Assembly: GCF_006538885.1 (NCBI RefSeq) | Contig: NZ_BJLY01000005.1 | Span: forward strand, 1-64,000 | Source of the DNA: Gluconobacter roseus NBRC 3990 | GTDB lineage: Bacteria > Pseudomonadota > Alphaproteobacteria > Acetobacterales > Acetobacteraceae | DNA length: 64,000 bases | Direction of reading: 5' to 3' | Shown: positions 61,134 through 64,000 of the stretch, in pieces | Position numbering within the stretch: the stretch's first letter is position 1 | Layout of the letters: each line of letters opens with the position of its first letter | The notes under the pieces: model-generated | Seen by the model: only the letters and a program-made list of their open reading frames with translations | Told to the model about the DNA's origin: nothing | Databases searched by the model: none | Translations under genes and position numbers: made by a program

Positions 61134-62621
61134 ATGTCTCTGGTCTATCAGGCGGGAACGCTGAATACCACGGCACTGACCGTGCCAAATCTTTATGTGC
61201 AGATTGCCCAGCCGCAGACGCTGGCCCTGGCTGGAGCATCGTCTTCGCAGCTGGGTGTCGTGGGAACTGCCGGCTGGGGGCCGGTGGGGATGCCGCTGCC
61301 GATCGGGGGCATGAGCGACTATGTCGCGGCGTTCGGTGCCAAGCAGAACAGGACGACAGATGCGGGTCTGGCGGTCAATATCGCCGTGATGCAGGAAGCG
61401 TCGTCCTTTGTGGTCGTCCGGGTGACGGACGGGACAGACGTGGCTGCGAAGGGCACGATTGATGGCGTGGAAATCCAGGCCGTTCATACGGGCAGCGTCG
61501 GCAACGGGATCGTGGCGGCCGTAACGGCGACGGGTTCCGGATACGCCCTTGCGGTGGCCCATGCGGATCTGGGAGCTGCGACCTATGCCGGGGCGGACTG
61601 GTCTGCCATTGCGGCGGCTGTGTCTCAGGATCTGAATGCACTGGTAAAAATCGTGCTGCCGGAGACGGTTCCGGCTGTGGCCGCTGCGAACGTTACGCTT
61701 TCGGGCGGTACGGATGGCGGTGTACCGACGACGGCTCAGTTTATCGGGCAGGACAGTACCGTCCGGACTGGCATGTATGCGCTGCGCGGGCAGGGCTGTG
61801 CGGTGGCGCTGCTGCATGGTGTGACGGACAGCACGTCCTATACGGCTCAGGCGGCTTTCGGAACCTCCGAAGGGATCTACATGATCGCGGCTGGGCTGGC
61901 GTCCGACACGGTAACGAATGCCATTTCGGTCAAGGCGGCGAGTGGGCTGGATGCGTCGTCGGTCAAGCTGATGTTTGGTGACTGGCTGTGGTGGAATGAT
62001 GACACCAACGGCATGATGCTGGTCAGTCCGCAGGCGTTTGCCGGTGGCAAGCTGGTGGCGCTTTCGCCGGAACAGTCCAGTCTCAACAAGGCGTTGTCGG
62101 GAGTGGTTGGCAGCCAGAAGGCGGGTCTGACGGGGAGCAGTGCGACCTATTCTACGGCCGAGCTGTCTGCCCTGTTTACGGCCGGGATTGATGTGATCTG
62201 CAATCCGGCGCCGGGTGGAACGTACTGGGCCGTGCGTTGCGGTCACAACTCGTCCAGCAAGAGCACCATGAATGGTGACAACTACACGCGCCTGACGAAT
62301 TACATTGCGGCTTCGCTTGCTGGTGGCATGGGTGGTTATGTGGGTGAAGTGATCAACGATACGCTGTTCAGCGATATTCGTTCGACGCTTCTGGGTTTTC
62401 TGTCGTCGCTGCTGTCGCAGGGTATTCTGGGCGTTCAGAATGGTGAACTGCCTTACAGCGTGGTCTGTGATTCGAGCAATAATCCGCAGTCCCGCACGGC
62501 GCTGGGCTATGTGCAGGCGGATGTTGCCGTGCGGTACCAGGGCATCAACGAGAAATTCATCGTCAATCTGCAGGGTGGTGCATCTGTCACCGTGTCGTCT
62601 GCATCGGGGAGTGTCGGCTAA
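61134..62621 (+). CDS. Tail sheath protein
   Basis: The 495-residue protein has the tail-sheath features of contractile phages: an N-terminal region of GVVGTAGWGPVGMP type, the phage sheath domain with AVRCGHNSSSKSTMNGDNY and the C-terminal handshake region. It ends QGGASVTVSSASGSVG. Its presence makes this a myovirus-like phage. ATG 61134 is chosen over the TTG at 61116. Confidence 0.85.
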   Translation: MSLVYQAGTLNTTALTVPNLYVQIAQPQTLALAGASSSQLGVVGTAGWGPVGMPLPIGGMSDYVAAFGAKQNRTTDAGLAVNIAVMQEASSFVVVRVTDGTDVAAKGTIDGVEIQAVHTGSVGNGIVAAVTATGSGYALAVAHADLGAATYAGADWSAIAAAVSQDLNALVKIVLPETVPAVAAANVTLSGGTDGGVPTTAQFIGQDSTVRTGMYALRGQGCAVALLHGVTDSTSYTAQAAFGTSEGIYMIAAGLASDTVTNAISVKAASGLDASSVKLMFGDWLWWNDDTNGMMLVSPQAFAGGKLVALSPEQSSLNKALSGVVGSQKAGLTGSSATYSTAELSALFTAGIDVICNPAPGGTYWAVRCGHNSSSKSTMNGDNYTRLTNYIAASLAGGMGGYVGEVINDTLFSDIRSTLLGFLSSLLSQGILGVQNGELPYSVVCDSSNNPQSRTALGYVQADVAVRYQGINEKFIVNLQGGASVTVSSASGSVG

Positions 62622-63047
62622 ATGGCAAATCCATACAGCATTGGCCGGGATTGCCGGATTACGGTTCTGTGGAATGGTCAGCGGGTGGATCTGCGAGATG
62701 TCACGTCTTTCAGTGCGGCTCAGGAAACGCAGGCTTTGCGTGCCAACCCGCTGAACGGGGTGCCGCTGGAGTTCAATGTTCCCAATGGCTGGCGGGGGGC
62801 ATTCCAGATTGCCCGCGCCAATGCAGCACTGGATAATCTGGTGGCGGCTGTCGAGGCTGCTTACTGGAATGCTGGGACGGTCGGCAGCGGAACGATCTAT
62901 CAGTACGTTACTGAACCGGATGGAACGACCAGCACCTGGGAATTCAGCAATGTTTCCATGCAGCTGAAAAGTGATCCCTGGCAGGCAGATCACATGATCC
63001 ATCAGACGGTTCAGTTCTTTGCTTCTACGAGGACGAAAATTTCGTGA
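62622..63047 (+). CDS. Tail tube protein
   Basis: The 141-residue protein starts one base after the sheath stop. It is a beta-rich protein of tail tube size, with a helix AFQIARANAALDNLVAAVEA in the middle. The sheath-tube pair is the usual order in contractile phages. It overlaps the tail chaperone start by a GTGA junction. Confidence 0.8.
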   Translation: MANPYSIGRDCRITVLWNGQRVDLRDVTSFSAAQETQALRANPLNGVPLEFNVPNGWRGAFQIARANAALDNLVAAVEAAYWNAGTVGSGTIYQYVTEPDGTTSTWEFSNVSMQLKSDPWQADHMIHQTVQFFASTRTKIS

Positions 63048-63361
63048 GTGATTTTCCGCAGGAAGTTGTCCTGTCCGACAACCGCCGTCTGACGCTGCGC
63101 GAGATTGATCCGGCGGATATGCTGGATCTGATCGAGGCAGCGGGCAGTGCGATCAATGGCGCGTCGGCATCCGCATGGCTCGGTTATGCGGAGATGATCT
63201 GTTCGGTGACGGCCATTGATGGTGTGCCGGTTCAGATGCCGCAGAACAAGGATGAAATCCGGGATCTGGCGCGTCGCGTCGGGAAGGCCGGGATTGCTGC
63301 GCTGACGCCGCTGTTTGAGCGTGATGCGGATGAGGATCTTCGGGACGTCGCAAAAAACTGA
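63044..63361 (+). CDS. Tail assembly chaperone, zero-frame product
   Basis: The 105-residue product begins at GTG 63044, overlapping the tube stop. It ends in ...DVAKN at a TGA that directly follows a slippery AAAAAAC. It corresponds to the G-type chaperone found after tail tube genes in many phages. About two-thirds of the way in it has NKDEIRDLARRVGKAGIAAL. A -1 frameshift makes the longer fusion form (see 63358-63531). Confidence 0.75.
   Translation: MSDFPQEVVLSDNRRLTLREIDPADMLDLIEAAGSAINGASASAWLGYAEMICSVTAIDGVPVQMPQNKDEIRDLARRVGKAGIAALTPLFERDADEDLRDVAKN
63352..63358 (+). other. -1 frameshift slippery heptamer A-AAA-AAC
   Basis: A AAA AAC in the zero frame (GCA AAA AAC TGA) is the canonical X-XXY-YYZ slippery site. 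It lies directly before the stop codon. GAGGA at 63332-63336 is an SD-like stimulator 15 nt upstream and CCGG-CACT-CCGG (63363-63374) a short stem downstream. The extended frame stays open to 63531. Confidence 0.85.
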
Positions 63362-63531
63362 GCCGGCACTCCGGGTTCCAGGAGATGCTTTATCTGCTGG
63401 ATCACGGAGTGCCGTGGGATGTGTTGCGGGGATGGTCGCGGGCACGGCGTCTGGCGGCCTGTGTCATTACCGCAGAGCGGGACGGGCACAGTTTTGACTG
63501 GAATATGATGTCCTATCAGGGAGAGATATGA
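63358..63531 (+). CDS. Tail assembly chaperone, -1 frame extension (fusion T part)
   Basis: After the slip, the frame CTG AGC ... reads LSRHSGFQEMLYLLDHGVPW and continues with WDVLRGWSRARRLA to a TGA at 63529-63531. It adds 57 residues to give a 162-residue fusion. An internal ATG at 63385 has AGGAG touching it and no proper spacing, so an independent start is unlikely. The stop overlaps the next gene's start. Confidence 0.75.
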   Translation: MSRHSGFQEMLYLLDHGVPWDVLRGWSRARRLAACVITAERDGHSFDWNMMSYQGEI

Positions 63532-64000
63532 TGCGGCAGGTGCTCTGGCAGAATATTCTCTCGGTCAGGACGTTTCCTGTCGGCTTTTCCAGAGGAATGG
63601 CACGAAGTTCGGTTATGGTTTCGGCTGTGCCCCGTTTGAAAAGACGGGTCGGGGTTGCTGTGTCTCGTGGGCGGGGCCGTTCTATTTTGGAGGTCGGGAA
63701 CGGGTTTTCCGGAACGCGTAGAAGTTCTGACAAGCCCGGAAAGGTTCATATCCGAAAGGTGGATGGAATTGTTCATCCGTCACTCTTTTCCAAACGTGCA
63801 GAGTGCCGGACAGACATGTTTTCTCGGCCGGTTTTGTCGGCATCGAGTTCTGCTTCTGGGAGTGTGGCTTTCCTGAAACGGATTTCGTGTTCGGTTGAAC
63901 GGAAATTACAGGGCGTAGGTGCGCGGAAGCGGCCTGCTCCTGCAGGCGTACGAGGCACGGCATCTGCCAGGCATCCTGCGCCGATTGTGGCAATTGCGAC
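63528..64000 (+). CDS. Start of the next tail gene, possibly tape measure protein (partial)
   Basis: An open frame starts at ATG 63528 (or 63531), overlapping the chaperone stop, and runs off the window without a stop. 157 codons are visible. The product is basic and Ser/Arg-rich (MMRQVLWQNILSVRTFPVG at the front), unlike the usual start of a tape measure protein, but the tape measure gene normally follows the chaperone. Identity is uncertain until the rest is seen. Confidence 0.5.
   Translation, partial: MMRQVLWQNILSVRTFPVGFSRGMARSSVMVSAVPRLKRRVGVAVSRGRGRSILEVGNGFSGTRRSSDKPGKVHIRKVDGIVHPSLFSKRAECRTDMFSRPVLSASSSASGSVAFLKRISCSVERKLQGVGARKRPAPAGVRGTASARHPAPIVAIA

Larger units (their letters stand above)
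51600..64000 (+). mobile_element. Prophage, contractile-tail (myovirus-like), left part
   Basis: The gene order repressor, early genes, terminase small and large, portal, scaffold, capsid, connectors, tail sheath, tail tube, tail chaperone and start of the next tail gene is that of a contractile-tail phage. All structural genes are on the plus strand. The left boundary lies between about 51260 and 51610; the right end, integrase and replication and lysis genes are beyond the window. It follows dnaB and stands apart from it by an AT-rich gap. Confidence 0.9.

Noticed and set aside
60621-63002. Long leftward frame (793 residues) opposite phage tail genes
   Set aside because: It is antisense to the sheath, tube and neck genes, is Arg/His-rich with no domain, and no promoter or ribosome-binding site was found.
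1-64000. tRNA, rRNA, CRISPR arrays, insertion sequences
   Set aside because: No cloverleaf-like tRNA, ribosomal segment, regular repeat-spacer pattern or transposase was seen by reading. A tRNA at the prophage junction was looked for and not found.

Overview
The window looks like chromosome of an acetic acid bacterium (Acetobacteraceae, probably Gluconobacter or a close relative). This rests on the high-GC alphaproteobacterial codon use, the trpB-trpA-accD-folC-dnaB gene order, the DUF2849/CysI/DUF934 sulfite-reductase set, and general protein resemblance. No rRNA or tRNA gene was found to confirm it. No CRISPR array or insertion sequence was seen.

Positions 1-7.5 kb hold a complete amino-sugar route. 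anmK, a GntR/UTRA regulator, murQ and a sodium:solute symporter are transcribed leftward. nagA and nagB run rightward from the shared intergenic region. Together they convert anhydro-MurNAc or MurNAc-6-P through GlcNAc-6-P and GlcN-6-P to fructose-6-P. Two similar 18-bp sites lie in the divergent promoter region. Positions 7.8-16.3 kb hold a TonB-dependent receptor, a HoxN/NixA-type nickel permease and ureDABCEFG, arranged like one nickel-urease unit.

Positions 16.3-24.6 kb form a leftward operon: solute-binding protein, a three-subunit FAD/Fe-S amino-acid oxidase, two permeases, an ATPase, arginase and ornithine cyclodeaminase. A divergent LysR regulator with a T-N11-A palindrome in front of it flanks the operon. 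The gene set matches the octopine/nopaline opine catabolism loci of Agrobacterium. The urea released by arginase could be used by the convergent urease operon.

Positions 25.5-51.3 kb hold nhaA, an SDR dehydrogenase, a PaoABC-like molybdenum aldehyde oxidase, an MFS permease, an acyl-CoA dehydrogenase-like / PIG-L deacetylase / methyltransferase / glycosyltransferase cluster of unknown product, bacterioferritin with its ferredoxin, Lrp with alanine racemase, an Rrf2 regulator with sulfite reductase, corA, trpBA, hdeD, accD, folC and dnaB.

From about 51.6 kb to the right edge lies the left part of a contractile-tail (myovirus-like) prophage. It carries an XRE repressor, small early genes, terminase, SPP1-type portal, scaffold, capsid, connector genes, tail sheath, tail tube and a tail-assembly chaperone. 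The repressor region contains four copies of a TGGC-N5-GCCA operator. The chaperone has a textbook A-AAA-AAC -1 frameshift site. No integrase or replication gene is in view, so the prophage continues beyond the window.
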